64,000 nt of DNA, taken from NCBI GenBank assembly GCA_037043455.1, contig JAWPHD010007121.1, positions 1 to 64,000 of the forward strand. Direction: 5' to 3'. The translations under genes were made by a program, and so were the position numbers. Each line of letters begins with the position of its first letter. Position 1 is the first letter of the stretch. Positions 37,282-48,174 of the stretch are shown in pieces. The notes under the pieces are model-generated. The model saw only the letters and a list, made by a program, of their open reading frames with translations, was not told where the DNA came from and searched no databases. Source of the stretch: Cyrtodaria siliqua (lineage: Eukaryota; Mollusca; Bivalvia; Adapedonta; Hiatellidae).

Positions 37282-37730
37282 AATAACTGTATAAAGTTTC
37301 ATGATCGTAGGTCAATATTTTGCCAAGTTATGAGATAGGTTAGGTTACAGTTTTAAGTTTAATGAAAATGGGCAAAACTCTGCCAAAATGAGTCCGATAT
37401 ATTGGACATATAAAACAACATTCCTTTGGTTTAGATGAAGATCTGTGTGAAATTTCATGAACATAGGTCAAATACTTTTCAAGTTATGGCCAGTTATGCG
37501 CTTGGTTAGAATGCAGGTTAAAGTTTTATGAAAGGGGGCATAACAGAGTTATTGGACATGTGTTACAACATGTCTTAGGTTAAGATGAAGATTTGTGTGA
37601 AGTTTCATGAACATAGGTCATACTTTTTAAGTTATGGTCAAGGTTAGGTTGCAGGTTAAAGTGTGACTAACACGACAGACAACTGACAAAGTGATCCCTA
37701 AGTGTCTGCTATGCTAAGCAGGCGACACAA
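37282..37730 (+). mobile_element. Pearl-like element family 2, right fragment
   Basis: Resumes the element broken at 33006. It has cores with GGTTAGGTTACAG and TTTCATGAACATAGGTCAAA, then the right end GTGTCTGCTATGCTAAGCAG with GCGACACAA. Together the two fragments equal the length and order of the intact copy at 28279. Confidence 0.8.
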
Positions 37731-38384
37731 AAAAACTGTGCTGTTATGGAAACAATTCTCACAATACACTAGGTAAAGAATATTTGAGCCATTTCAGTAT
37801 TATAATTAATGTAAAAAGATTGAAACATTTTGCATGTGTTTTCTTATCTGGTTAAGCCAAACACCTATGCTATCAATAACAAAACTTTGCAGGGATGATG
37901 ACAGTTGATGTGTTATTTGTTGATTTAGTCTTTTTTCCCCAAAGGTAAGACATATTATGTAGCAATGTACTATCGATCAACAGCAGCATATTACAACATA
38001 CAATATATAGCCGAAATTCCGAGTTTTTTCCTTTAGTATATAAAACAAGTATGCATGCTCTATAGAGAATGAGAAAAAAAGTGGCCAGTGTTCCCACGAC
38101 ATCTGTCATGTCTTCATTTTCAAATACGACTCTAAGACCAGGGAGGTAGCTATAGGTGAAAATGTGTATAAGCAAAACGTAATTCCTTTTTTCAAAGTTC
38201 TAAAGTTCAGTTTTTTTAAAAGCCATGTGCGGCAGATGCGTTTTTGTACAGGTTGCTATGCGCCTGAAAGACGGAAAACTATTCTACAATTACAAACAAC
38301 TGGTTTGTCACAGAAACTACATGCACAAATAAGGAAACAATTACATTTTAAGTAATGTTTTGCAAAGCTGAATTCATACATCTA
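37731..38384. other. Unique AT-rich DNA, no gene recognised
   Basis: Open frames on both strands overlap each other and have no splice-site support or motif. Confidence 0.35.
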
Positions 38385-38992
38385 GAACAAGAAATCGGTG
38401 AATAAAGGTACCCACGTGAAATACAATCAGATGAAAAAAGTAGAGCGGACAGGTTTTATATTTGAAATACTTCAAAGTCCCCTAACTCCGCAAAAAAAAA
38501 TCAACCAGAACGTCCTGACAATACATGCTACTAGACATCATATTGATTCTTTCTACCCAATTTCACAAAAATCAAATGAAAGATGTAGGAGCTGAGCTAT
38601 AATGCTTTACATCTGAATAACGTCAAAGTTCCATAAATCATTCAACTAGAACACCCGGACAATATACACTACAGGACATCATAGTGATACTTCCTATAAA
38701 GTATCATGAAAATCAGACAAAAACTGCAGAAATAACTCACAAGATTTTGATTTGAAAACTTCATTCGAAGTCCCACAACTCTGGCAAAAATCATTCAACT
38801 GGAACGTCCTGATAATATGCCCTAGTAGACATCATACTGATATTTCCTATGAAGTTTCATGGAAATAGAGTGAAAAACTTACAAGTTGAGCAGACAAACT
38901 TCAGATTCGGATAACTTTTAAGTCCCATAACTCCACCAAAAATCATTTAACCGGAACTTCCTGGAAATATACACTACTAGACATCATACTGA
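38385..38992 (+). repeat. Pearl-like core repeats, about four, without clear ends
   Basis: A ~155-bp unit recurs (AAAATCATTCAACTGGAACG, TAGACATCATACTGATA), starting after AGAACAAGAAATCGGTG. The last unit stops abruptly at about 38992, where coding sequence begins. Confidence 0.6.
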
Positions 38993-38994
38993 GA

Positions 38995-39180
38995 ATTTGG
39001 GGTAAATTGTCGAGCAGCATAAAAAGTATCAAGAAATCTCAATCTGTTGCATTGTGTAACATGATAGGAGGAAAGCTGCTTCGAAAGTATAAGCTCATAG
39101 CAAGTGCCAGAAAGAGTACTGGTATCGGACGCAATCGTCTATCAACAGTATCTCAAAAGGGAAGCATTTCACCATTATGA
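38995..39180 (+). pseudogene. Third piece of the Lys/Arg-rich gene
   Basis: The open frame begins in WGKLSSSIKSIKKSQSVALC and continues LLRKYKLIASARKSTGIG and RNRLSTVSQKG before TGA (39178-39180). Composition and motifs fit a continuation of the pieces at 31966 and 32576. It starts where a core-repeat array is cut off, so its upstream boundary is an insertion junction, not a splice site. Confidence 0.4.
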
Positions 39181-40133
39181 AAGTTAAGTAGAAATCATGA
39201 AGGCGTCAACTATTAGTGCCTTGGGCTCTTAATAATTCTTAAAAGAGGCTCCTTTTAAGCACCATTACATACTTTTTACCCCAGTACTGTTGAGTACTAT
39301 ACTGTCTTGTATTTATAGCTAAACCAGGTAACAAAAATGATGGCCCGGAACACAGATTTCTATGTCTTGGAACTGATGAATGAATTTACCACATTAAAAG
39401 TTTGGAAAATATATATGTTTTATGACTTTTATTCAATATATTAATCATGCTAACTTTATACAGAAAAACACACTTGCACAGGTTGTTCTGGCAATGGTCG
39501 AAAGAACTTTTGAGGTATTTGAACAATACAAAATACATCATCTCAACAACTATAATGACTTTTTTCTTTTTTGTGTGGGGGTGGTGGCCGGGGGTGGAAC
39601 CACTGGTATCCCCAATTCTGTGATCAAATGGGTTTAACCAAGCTTAAATATTTCCTTTTAGAATAAACTTGAATGGATAATATATATATGTATTAATTAC
39701 ACAACGTACCCTTAAATGACCTAAGAATGACATGCAACACAACTCCCTGAAGTTCTTTAATCTTTAATTTAAGTTATATTTCACATTAGAAGCATAGAGC
39801 AGTTATCATTTCCTTCGTTTAGAATAAGTGTTATATAAGTTTTCTTCCTCCATTATGTTTAATTTGTATCAAATTTGACTTACAATACCGGTAGTTTCAC
39901 GTGAAATAATTTTTGAAAGAAAAATTATTATGTCCTTATAATTTTAGTTAAATTTGCAAAAAACAATAGAATTGTGTTGACTAGTGCACATCTTGTTTCA
40001 GTAAAATGCTTTTCGTTCATGATAATCTTGAGATTAAAACAATTTTATCTTTATTTTTGTCAAATGCACTTGTATTCAACCATTTTTCATGTAAAGTTAT
40101 GCTAGAGTTAGATCATGCCTATTTATCACTTCC
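39181..40133. other. Unique DNA, no gene recognised
   Basis: A 71-codon open frame at 39422-39637 has no motif. Nothing else could be supported. Confidence 0.35.
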
Positions 40134-40282
40134 TTAAAGCTACACAGTCCCTATTTTAACTGGTAATAACTCATGAATATGACTAGTCACGTGTGAAGTA
40201 GTTTCAAATCGACGAACACTGCAGAAGTCGGTATACAAGGCAGAAATCGATGCGTAAAATTTTACATATTTATTAAGCCTGA

Positions 40283-40747
40283 GTACAGGTAACATCGATA
40301 AATATATGGCTTCAGAATGGGAATTGAACCTTTCACTTTTAAGTTTTGAAGGATGTATGCTGAAACACTAGACCACGGCTATTTATAGGTATGTTGTAGC
40401 ATTTTTAACACTAAATAGGCATTACATAATAACTAGCGTGCACACACTCATCAAGCGCTAGATATGGTTGTTTTGAGGCGAAGTATTAGTTTCATATTGA
40501 TAACATACAGTAATACGTCAGGCAATGCTAATTTACCCGTGCGACAAGATGGACTAAATATTTATTGATCCATCTTGAGTTGCGTTCACGTTATTTTGCC
40601 TCATAATAAATGGTAGTTAGTATACTATTTTCTCAAGTAGTGATATAGTTCAGTGGCTAGAGCACCCGATTTGAAATCAGAAGGTCGTGTGTCTGAGCCC
40701 CAAAAGAGGCCAGCTTTTTTTTCAATACAAATTACTGTTACCTGTAC
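40283..40747. mobile_element. Composite tRNA-like element, copy 2, with 12-bp TIR
   Basis: GTACAGGTAACA at 40283 is inverted as TGTTACCTGTAC ending at 40747. The interior is colinear with 29200-29690, including CACTAGACCACGGCTATTTA and CAAGATGGACTAAATATTTA. The left tRNA-like unit has lost part of its sequence. Confidence 0.6.
40646..40715 (+). tRNA. tRNA-like pseudogene (anticodon position TGA)
   Basis: GATATAGTTCAGTGGCTAGA resembles an A box and D-arm. TTTGAAA occupies the anticodon loop. The B-box region (GTGTGTCTGAGCCCC) is degraded. Part of the composite element and unlikely to be a working tRNA. Confidence 0.4.
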
Positions 40748-41059
40748 GATGTGCAATGGTCGATGTCTATACAGTAAATGATTTCCTGCACTTAAATACC
40801 TGATTTTGACATCAGCTGGTGAACATGAAGTTATAAATAGGAAGGGATTGACTGATATAGAGACTCTGTAGCTTTAAAAACGTTTTCTTTTGCTGTTTAT
40901 TGTCGTTTTTTTATGTAGTAAAATATTTGAAAGGTTTGTTAAAGTTTGTTTTTCTAGATGTTTGGAAAAAAACATGCATAAACAGAGTATAAAATAAGAC
41001 AAATATAACCACATTTACAAATACTTTATATTGCAAGGTGGCAATGCAATGTATTTATA

Positions 41060-42110
41060 TCACAAGAAATCAGCGGATTCACATGTCTCGCCTAACGGGG
41101 GCGGGACTTAAAAATAAAAAAGGTCAACGATGCTTAAATGAAAGTTTGTAAACATTTTAGTGACTAAAAACAATGGAGTTTGCAGTTTGCTGATATGACA
41201 TTTAAAAGCATTTGTTTAAAAACAAAATGCCATTCTATTAAAAAAATCATCAACTCCAAAAAGTAGGTCAAGGTCATAGATGAAATCCATGCATCCAAAA
41301 AGATGCACTACCCAAGACACAACTATGTCAAAATAGAATATTTTGTCTTCCAAAGATTAAGCTATAAATTAGGTTTAAAACATTTATTGCATATATAGTT
41401 ATAGTTCATGAGAAAGTGATGTTAATATAACAATTAAAGTTATCTGCCCTTTGCTTGGAGGGTCAAGGTCACATCCATATTTGCTTTGTCACGTTGCAAT
41501 GTACACTCAAGATACAAATTGTAAGCAAAGTTTGAAAGATCTAGTGCATACAGTTTGTGAAAATGAGACCTAAACGTAAAAGCTGAAGGTAAAAATTATA
41601 AGGTTATCTGCCCTTTGCATGGAGGGTCAAGGTCACATCCACATTTGTTTTGTCACATTGCGATGTACCACCCAAGATACAACTTTAAGCAAAGTTTGAA
41701 AGGTGTAGTGAATACAGTTTGCGAGAAATTGACCTCAACGCAACAGTTGAAGGTAAAAATTATTTAGTTATCTGCCCTTTGCTTGGAGGGTCAAGGTCAC
41801 TTCCACATTTGCTTTGTCATGTCGCAATATACCACCCAAGATACAACTATAAGCATAGTTTGAACAGTTTAGTGCATACAGTTTTTTGAAAATGTGACCT
41901 AAACGTAAAACTTGAACGTAAAAAATATTAATTTATCTGCCCTTTGCTTGGAGGGTCAAGGTTACATTCACATTTGCTTTGTCACGTTGCAATGTACCAC
42001 CCAAGATACAACTATAAGGAAAGTTTAAAAGGTCTAGTGCATACAGTTTGTGAGAATATAGACCTAAACGCAAAACTTTAATGATGCCTTTGCCGCCGCT
42101 TGAAAAGCAA
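41060..42110 (+). repeat. Core-repeat array, ~164-bp unit, about four copies
   Basis: TTATCTGCCCTTTGC recurs near 41439, 41604, 41769 and 41935 together with GGAGGGTCAAGGTCAC. A possible left end, ACAAGAAATCAGCGG, is at 41061. No convincing right end was found. The layout suggests another pearl-like family. Confidence 0.55.
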
Positions 42111-42545
42111 CACCTATGTCTTTTTTTTTCTTCGAAAAGATGACAAAATTTAAATATTACAGTAGCTATCCCGCCAACAACAGCCAAATTTTACAACATA
42201 TGTACACCATATCTAACCCTACTGACCACAATGTATGTATATAATATACCTATTTTGAGAATCCAAACTCTACAGACAGAATATCAAGGGCTTTAACCAG
42301 CCAGACCAAACCCCAAAACTGGAGCATCGAATTAAGAGTTATCAATTCATAATTCATTTTACGCATATTCAATCAAGGGTATTTTAAGAGACTCTGATTA
42401 AACCTCTACTTTTAATCAGCACACCTTACTATATGACCTGAACACCTGGCTAGAGTTTTGATAAACGGTTTTGTAATGTGATTTTACCATTATTTGGAGG
42501 GTTAGTTTCTTTAACAGACCTGTCCAAGTTTTTATGAATTTTCGC
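42111..42545. other. Unique spacer
   Basis: No feature recognised. Confidence 0.35.
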
Positions 42546-43217
42546 TCTACTTGCCAAAGGCCAGGCGAGCTGATAAGACTACGTGTTGTCCGTCATCTGT
42601 CAGTTAACTTTTTTAAGATGCACTCTTTTACTGAGAAGAGTGTAGAGTTCCCACAAGGCAAAATTATGCAATTTCTCCAATTAAAGGACATATAGCTTGG
42701 CAATGACGATTGAATCTGGCCTGTTGAAGAACTCGGAGATCTTATGGATATATAACTACTGTGTCAGTTTGGTTGATTTTATGGATATATAACTAATGTG
42801 TAAGTTTGGTTGATCTTATGGATATATAACTACTTTGTAAGTTTGGTTGATCTTATGGATATATAACTACTTTGTAAGTTTGGTTGATCTTATGGATATA
42901 TAACTACTGTGTAAGTTTGGTTGATCTTATGGATATATAACTACTGTGTAAGTTTGGTTGATCTTATGGATATATAACTACTGTGTAAGTTTGGTTGATC
43001 TTATGGATATATAACTAATGTGTAAGTTTGGTTGATCTTATGGATATATAACTACTGTGTAAGTTTGGTTGATCTTATGGATATAAACTACTGTGTAAGT
43101 TTGGTTAACATCAGATGACAAGTGAAGAGTTAAAGTGCCCACAAGGAAAAGTTAACGGACAGATGACGGACAACACGTCGTCGCAGCAGCTCGCCTAGCC
43201 TTTGGCAAGTAGAGCTA
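42546..43217. mobile_element. Fold-back element: right-end modules in inverted orientation at both sides
   Basis: The left end GCTCTACTTGCCAAAGGC and beyond (42546-42610, including GTGTTGTCCGTCATCTGTC) is the reverse complement of the right end (43148-43217, ending GCCTTTGGCAAGTAGAGC + TAAAA). Both are pearl-like right ends. The centre is a 37-bp minisatellite. Confidence 0.7.
42731..43108. repeat. 37-bp minisatellite, about ten copies
   Basis: The unit contains TTGGTTGATCTTATGGATAT and ATAACTACTGTGTAAG. Copies are nearly identical, suggesting recent expansion. Confidence 0.9.
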
Positions 43218-43299
43218 AAATTCATTTCATGCAAAAAATGTATAAAGAGTCTGGAAATGAAATTGCAATGGACGGAAGGAAAAGACATAAATGATGAAA

Positions 43300-44270
43300 T
43301 TACTTGAATGGGCCATTTAGTTTATGGTTTCAGAGAAGAAGACATTTTAAATGTTTCCCTATATAAGTCTATGTGTAACATGTCAGCCCTAGAGCAAGGA
43401 CAAATTTGATCATACACCGTACCTAAAAGGTCAAGGTCACACTTGGAGATCAAGGTCATAATAGTCCAAATTTCATCTCAGCCATAACTATCAACTTTAG
43501 GGACTTTAATAAAACTACACAGAAATGTTCAGCATAATGAGTTATAGAAAAAATATTTCATTAATGAGATAGGAGAAGCTTCCACTAACCTGCACTTTTC
43601 TAAGTAACAAAGAAAGTATGTTAACACAAATTACAGAGTTTTGGAAAGTGTCTCTCACATATAGTTGTTTTATATGGAACACAGGGTGGGTACAGAAGGA
43701 TTGGTTTCTGATCACTTAAATGACAATGCCTGTATTGAGTGACTTCATATTTGGGGACAACGTTTATGGCCACAATATCTCTGCCAAATCGCACCCGTAA
43801 TGCCCAAGTTTTGATCCATTGATTTTTGAAAATTGACAATTTTTATGGTTTCCGCTCGGTAAAGATCGGATAACTTGGTAAAGATCGGATACAAAAGAAA
43901 GGTGCTAGAATTCTGACAAAGCAAAATATAGCATTTTCATTAATTCAAGGGCCATAAACTCTGACGTTTGGTATTCAATATTGGTGTTTTTTAAGAATCT
44001 GCATAAGTTTGGTAAAGATCAGATGCAAAATGAAGGTGCTAAAGTGCTGACTAGCCAAAAAAATAGCAGTTTTCATTACATCAAGGGCATCAAGGGCAAT
44101 AACTCTGAAGTTCATTATACGATATTGGTGATTTTCAAACTCATCTAGCTAAGCTTTCATCAATAATAATGGCCAAGTTTGGAAAAGATTGGGAAAAAAA
44201 ATTGAAGGTGCTCAAGTTTTAACATCATAGTTAATGGACGACGGAAAACAAACCATGGCAGAGCTAAAAA
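43300..44270 (+). mobile_element. Pearl-like core repeats with right end
   Basis: A family-1-like core segment (GTTTCAGAGAAGAAGACATT) is followed by unique sequence and then two cores with AAGTTTGGTAAAGATCAGAT. The end GACGACGGAAAACAAACC..GGCAGAGCTAAAAA gives a degraded right end at 44232-44270. The left end was not identified. Confidence 0.45.
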
Positions 44271-44422
44271 GAAACACTGTCCAAATAGTATCGTTTTATA
44301 TTTCTTTAGTATTATTTGGAAATTAATTGCTATGTATGTGTGTGTCTGTCAGGTTATAATATAGAGTGAGAAAGTGTTTTTTTATAGCAATATACATATT
44401 TATATATTGAGACGCTAATTAC

Positions 44423-44505
44423 CTGATTATGTAATTGACATCCAACATCACCAGAAGCAACCGCAGCAAAAGCATACAACAATCCCAACTACCATGTACT
44501 GTCAT
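44423..44505 (-). CDS. Possible first exon with a signal-peptide-like segment
   Basis: Minus strand: 27 codons from ATG to an AG|GTAATT donor (phase 2). The peptide contains MLLLRLLLVMLDVNY, a strongly hydrophobic run like a signal peptide or membrane anchor. An upstream in-frame stop is close, consistent with a 5' UTR. No partner exon was identified, so this may be chance. Confidence 0.25.
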
Positions 44506-44851
44506 CTAGCATCTATGAAATATTAAAAGCAATTATTTTACTTCTGAACATGACAATTCAACAAATATATACCAGTGTTAATGCCTCGACAGGAATATAG
44601 TGTTAACATTGTCCGTACTTAGAACGAAAAACATTTTACATTCAAAATTTTCATGAAATCGACTTCTCAGACTCCAGAAACTGTAGAGCTTTCAAACTTC
44701 ACATTTGCATTTACAATTGACGTGACAGTCTGTTCCTTTCAAATGTACGTCAATATGATTATGAAAGACATTCACCCGCTTTTCGGAAATTTTTCATTCA
44801 ACTTTATAATGCTATTTAGTCCATGTCTTTCAAACTTCCTATTTGTATGGT

Positions 44852-45090
44852 GTAAAATTGCATCATTTTCAACACATGTAAGGTTATATATGATGGTCGA
44901 TTTTTTTGTGGTGGAGGCAGACCACTCACTTTTCCTGGGTAGAACCAGTACTGTACACCTCCCTCCATCCGTAAGAATCGACACTTCCTCACTTACAAGT
45001 CAAGCTCACAGTGGGATTTGAACCCGCAGCGGTGACAGGCGAAGATTAACAATGCAACGCCGTTAACCATTCGGCCATGGAGACCCTCTT
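44852..45090 (-). mobile_element. tRNA-derived SINE (Ser/Leu-like head)
   Basis: Minus strand: A box TGGCCGAATGGTTAA (45063-45077) and B box GGGTTCAAATCCC (45012-45024). The body contains AGTACTGGTTCTACCCAGG and GGTCTGCCTCCACCACAAA. A 5'-truncated copy of the same family lies at 47608. Confidence 0.8.
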
Positions 45091-45925
45091 AAACACATCA
45101 CACACACATCTGAATGACAGCAACATGTAGGCTAAATGTGAACGAACTTCTTTGTTCATTTACTCTACTTCTCACACAGCTGCATTCACATTTACAATGC
45201 CAGTCCCGCCAAAAGTAGGTTAATGAGATTAAAATTCACCTACTTCACGCATTTCCTTAATTTAAGTTTACATTCAAGTTTTGGTTACTCACTGACCCAA
45301 GTATCAAAGCCCCAGATGATGAGTGCTGTTTAATATTGAATGTAACGAATTAGATAACATTACCTGATGCGAGGCTGTGCTATTAAAATTAGCAAGAATG
45401 TGAGATTCTATTTATCACATAACTCCTTAAAAGCCTCATATTTTAAAGGAACTTTTGATTTGTAGATGCCTATATACAAGTATAACATTGTCGTAAGATG
45501 ACAACGTATGTTTGTATGAGGACAATGTATGTTATCTCGGTCTTCTCCGTATGACACCGAACAACGGAACTACCTCATCGATTCCTGTACTCCGGTATTT
45601 TAAACGGTTATCGACGAGGCAATTCCTATGTACACCGAGCTGAATATAAAAGACTGAACAATGATTCAGCCTTCATCTGCATATTTATTTCACAAGTGTA
45701 TATGAAAAAACACATCATGGCTTTATTACACTGCCACCGCAAGTTATGTGATAAATTAAATTCATACACACAGATCTACATAAGCGTAATTATAGAAATT
45801 TGCAATTACTTACCTTTAATCATTATGGACTAAACAATTTGGTTAATCATTTTTCAAAGCAACTGACAACGCTTAAGCTGGGCATTGTGTCCTTACCACA
45901 ATTTCTAGTTTATGAGCATTTCAGC

Positions 45926-46061
45926 ACAATATATGTATGGAGTTGTGTCCCTTGGACACACAATATATGTATGGAGTTGTGTCCCTTGGACACACAATAT
46001 ATGTATGGAGTTATGTCCCTTGGACACACAATATATGTATGGAGTTGTGTCCCTTGGACAC
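45926..46061. repeat. 34-bp tandem repeat, four copies
   Basis: Unit ACAATATATGTATGGAGTTG + TGTCCCTTGGACAC, with a single substitution in the third copy. Open frames on both strands through this stretch are repeat artefacts. Confidence 0.95.
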
Positions 46062-46148
46062 CCTTTTTTATTATTTTTTTAAGTATGACTCGTCTCATAT
46101 TATTCAAAACTAGACTGAAAATGTCCAGTAATATTTTCTATATTAAAA

Positions 46149-46637
46149 AAACAATCGAGCTGTCGGATGACAGCACGTTCAGCTTTTTGAAGCCTTTTCT
46201 ATTCATTGGGCAACCAAGTTGAAAAAGGGGCTTAATTCTGTAAAATTTATAACTGAGTTTGTTCGAGTTCCTCTTATAATCGTCAATATATGTGTCAAGT
46301 TTCTGTCCAACAGTTTTCTGAGATACCTATTTATACTGAATACATACATGAAGTTTTAATGAGTTCTGCCAGGTGGTTTCTGAGATATGAGCTTACTGAA
46401 GAAGGTTAACCAAGAAAATGACTAGGTAAGTACAACTTTGTCAAAATAGTTACATAGTTATGTGACTTGCATGAGGCATGTTATCTATCAATACTGAATA
46501 TGTGTGAAATTTCATTGAATTCTGTCATGCAGTTTCCAAGAAATGAACTTTCTGAAAAAGGTAGTAACGGTTAGCTAACGCGGATGCCAGGGTTAGTAGA
46601 ATAGCTTGCCCTTTCTGCAAAAAGTCGAGCTCAAAAT
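46149..46637 (+). mobile_element. Pearl-like element, family 4, second copy
   Basis: The left hairpin GAGCTGTCGGATGACAGC is matched by the right end AAAGTCGAGCTCAAAA. About 490 bp, like the copy at 35380. Core segments include TTCTGAGATA repeats. Confidence 0.6.
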
Positions 46638-47159
46638 GATTAATGAAAACATTGTGATACATACTTTTTAACATAATGTTGTTGAATGATTGGGGTAGAA
46701 ACATAGTTCCGACTTATGTTAAATTGCTACTCTAGTTACTTTTAAAATGTTCTTTTTAAAGTTGTATATATAAATTAAAAAGAATTTCTCAAGTGTCGAA
46801 AAATACCAGATTCAGATTAAATAAATCTGAACTAAGTATTAATGAGGGATATGTCCGAGCGTTTATAACAGACCACGCCCGTTTACGAGGGACAGTCAAT
46901 AATTTCGATACGTACAAGTATTTTGTGGAAAGGAAATGTAACAGTTACCATGGTTACTAGAATATTAAATATTAAGTCATTTACAAATTATTAAAACAGA
47001 ATGCAAGAATTGTAAGGTGCTTGTATCGCAAGTTGTTGACTATTCCTTGTTAACGTATTTATATTTAGGCAGGTCAAAAGATAGATTCCATACAAGCCCG
47101 AGTGATTAGATAAAACTGTGCCATAGTTAAATGTCACACACATACATGGAAGTTGTTTA

Positions 47160-47218
47160 AGCAAATTTAACGGAAGGACGGATGACTACGGACAAAAGCA
47201 TGGTAAGGTGAGCTATAA
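47160..47218 (+). mobile_element. Pearl-like right-end remnant
   Basis: TTTAACGGAAGGACGGATGA and AAGGTGAGCTATAA resemble the ACGG-rich tract and terminal GTGAGCT of family 1. It ends ten bases from the donor of the neighbouring minus-strand exon. Confidence 0.35.
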
Positions 47219-47233
47219 CCAGTATAAACTTAC

Positions 47234-47395
47234 GCCATCAGCATCAGTCGCTAGTACTGTTGTAAAACTGGACTGTAATCCATTTCTGAGACACTTGCAG
47301 TGTATTGTTTCATTCAGGTTAAGCAAGACGGTGATGATGGCATTGCCCGTTGCAGTCTGGGTAATGATTTCTGTACTTGTGGCAATTAAGACCAT
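47234..47395 (-). CDS. Internal exon, unknown extracellular-type protein (module B)
   Basis: Minus strand, 54 codons, phase 0 at both ends. The acceptor is strong: a TGACTAAT branch-point-like sequence and GATATTTCAG. The donor GGC|GTAAGT is strong. Only one frame is open. The peptide has IITVLLNLNETIHCKC and ends TVLATDADG. Alternating hydrophobic residues before a Cys suggest a beta-sandwich, but no family is recognised. It follows in frame the 48045-48158 exon. Confidence 0.55.
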
Positions 47396-47607
47396 CTGAA
47401 ATATCATTAGTCATTCATATTCATTTTACAGACTCAGTAGTCAATCTTCCTACACTTATGACCTCAGGGAAAATTTACTTGTAAAGAAACTAAACTGCCA
47501 AATTTCACAACAAAACGTTTCTTCCAAGTTCTCTCCATGTGTTGAGGTCATAAAATAATGCATGTGCGGATAAAAAGTATATATGTATTCACAGATACTT
47601 AAAATAC

Positions 47608-47752
47608 TCTTACGAATGGCTGGAGGTGTGCAGTACTGGTTCTACCCAGGATAAGTGGGTGGTCTGCCTCCACCACAAAAATATTGACTGTATATGTAAC
47701 CTTACATGTGTTAAAAATGACATAAAACACCATACAAACAAACAAACAAACC
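47608..47752 (+). mobile_element. 5'-truncated SINE, same family as 44852
   Basis: Begins CTTACGAATGGCTGGAGG, contains AGTACTGGTTCTACCCAGGA and CTGCCTCCACCACAAA, and ends with a CAAA-type tail at 47733-47752. Confidence 0.75.
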
Positions 47753-48044
47753 GTAATTGAATATATACGTATGTGTAAAAAGACATCGGATTTGCAATGT
47801 ATGTAAGTTATATATATATACCTTATAGTTTATAGTAGATTTAGAAACAGTATAATATCTGTTGTAAAATGTGCCTGTTGTTAGCGTGAAAAAGCAGACT
47901 TAAAAAAATAATACTCTACCTAATTACTTAACTGGACTGAATGAGTGGACTGAATGAAGCTTCCATTGAATTATTATTTTTTATTTGAGTTCAGCAAGTT
48001 TTATGTTCTTATGATAACCTTAAAATTAACAAATTTCAATTTAC

Positions 48045-48158
48045 CTCATAACATGATCTCTGTTCGCAGATCAGTTTGATCCCAAGTTTGCCGTTAGTCA
48101 AACATCTGAAGAATGAGTTTGCTACAGAATCTTCCCTAAATCTGTATATAATGTTTGC
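48045..48158 (-). CDS. Internal exon, unknown extracellular-type protein (module A)
   Basis: Minus strand, 38 codons, phase 0/0. Acceptor TTCTATTATTCAG, donor GAG|GTAAAT. The peptide contains ANIIYRFREDSVANSFFRCL and LICEQRSCYE, with three cysteines. It resembles the exon at 27511 and precedes the 47234 exon in frame, so the two regions may hold repeated A-B modules of one protein type. It cannot be joined directly to the 49054 exon (phase 2). Function unknown. Confidence 0.5.
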
Positions 48159-48174
48159 CTGAATAATAGAACAA

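Larger units (their letters stand above)
40134..40877. mobile_element. TTAA-flanked inverted-repeat element
   Basis: TTAA at 40134-40137 and 40874-40877 flank a terminal inverted repeat AGCTACACAGTCCCTAT / ATAGAGACTCTGTAGCT. The TTAA duplication is the signature of piggyBac-type transposition, but the ends are not the usual CCY start, so the assignment is tentative. A composite tRNA-like element is nested within it. Confidence 0.6.

Noticed and set aside
43621..43839. Minus-strand 72-codon frame (ALRVRFGRDIVAINVVPKYE)
   Set aside because: Amino-acid composition is protein-like, but it lies between core repeats, has no clear acceptor or donor, and matches no family I recognise. Left unannotated.
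44653..45021. 122-codon plus-strand frame
   Set aside because: Its second half is the antisense of a tRNA-derived SINE and the first half has no motif or splice support.
45640..45665. TATA-box promoter (TATAAAAG) for a plus-strand gene
   Set aside because: No coding exon or transcript evidence follows; in AT-rich DNA this is expected by chance.
45800..46222. 140-codon plus-strand frame
   Set aside because: It reads through four copies of the 34-bp repeat and into a pearl-like left end.
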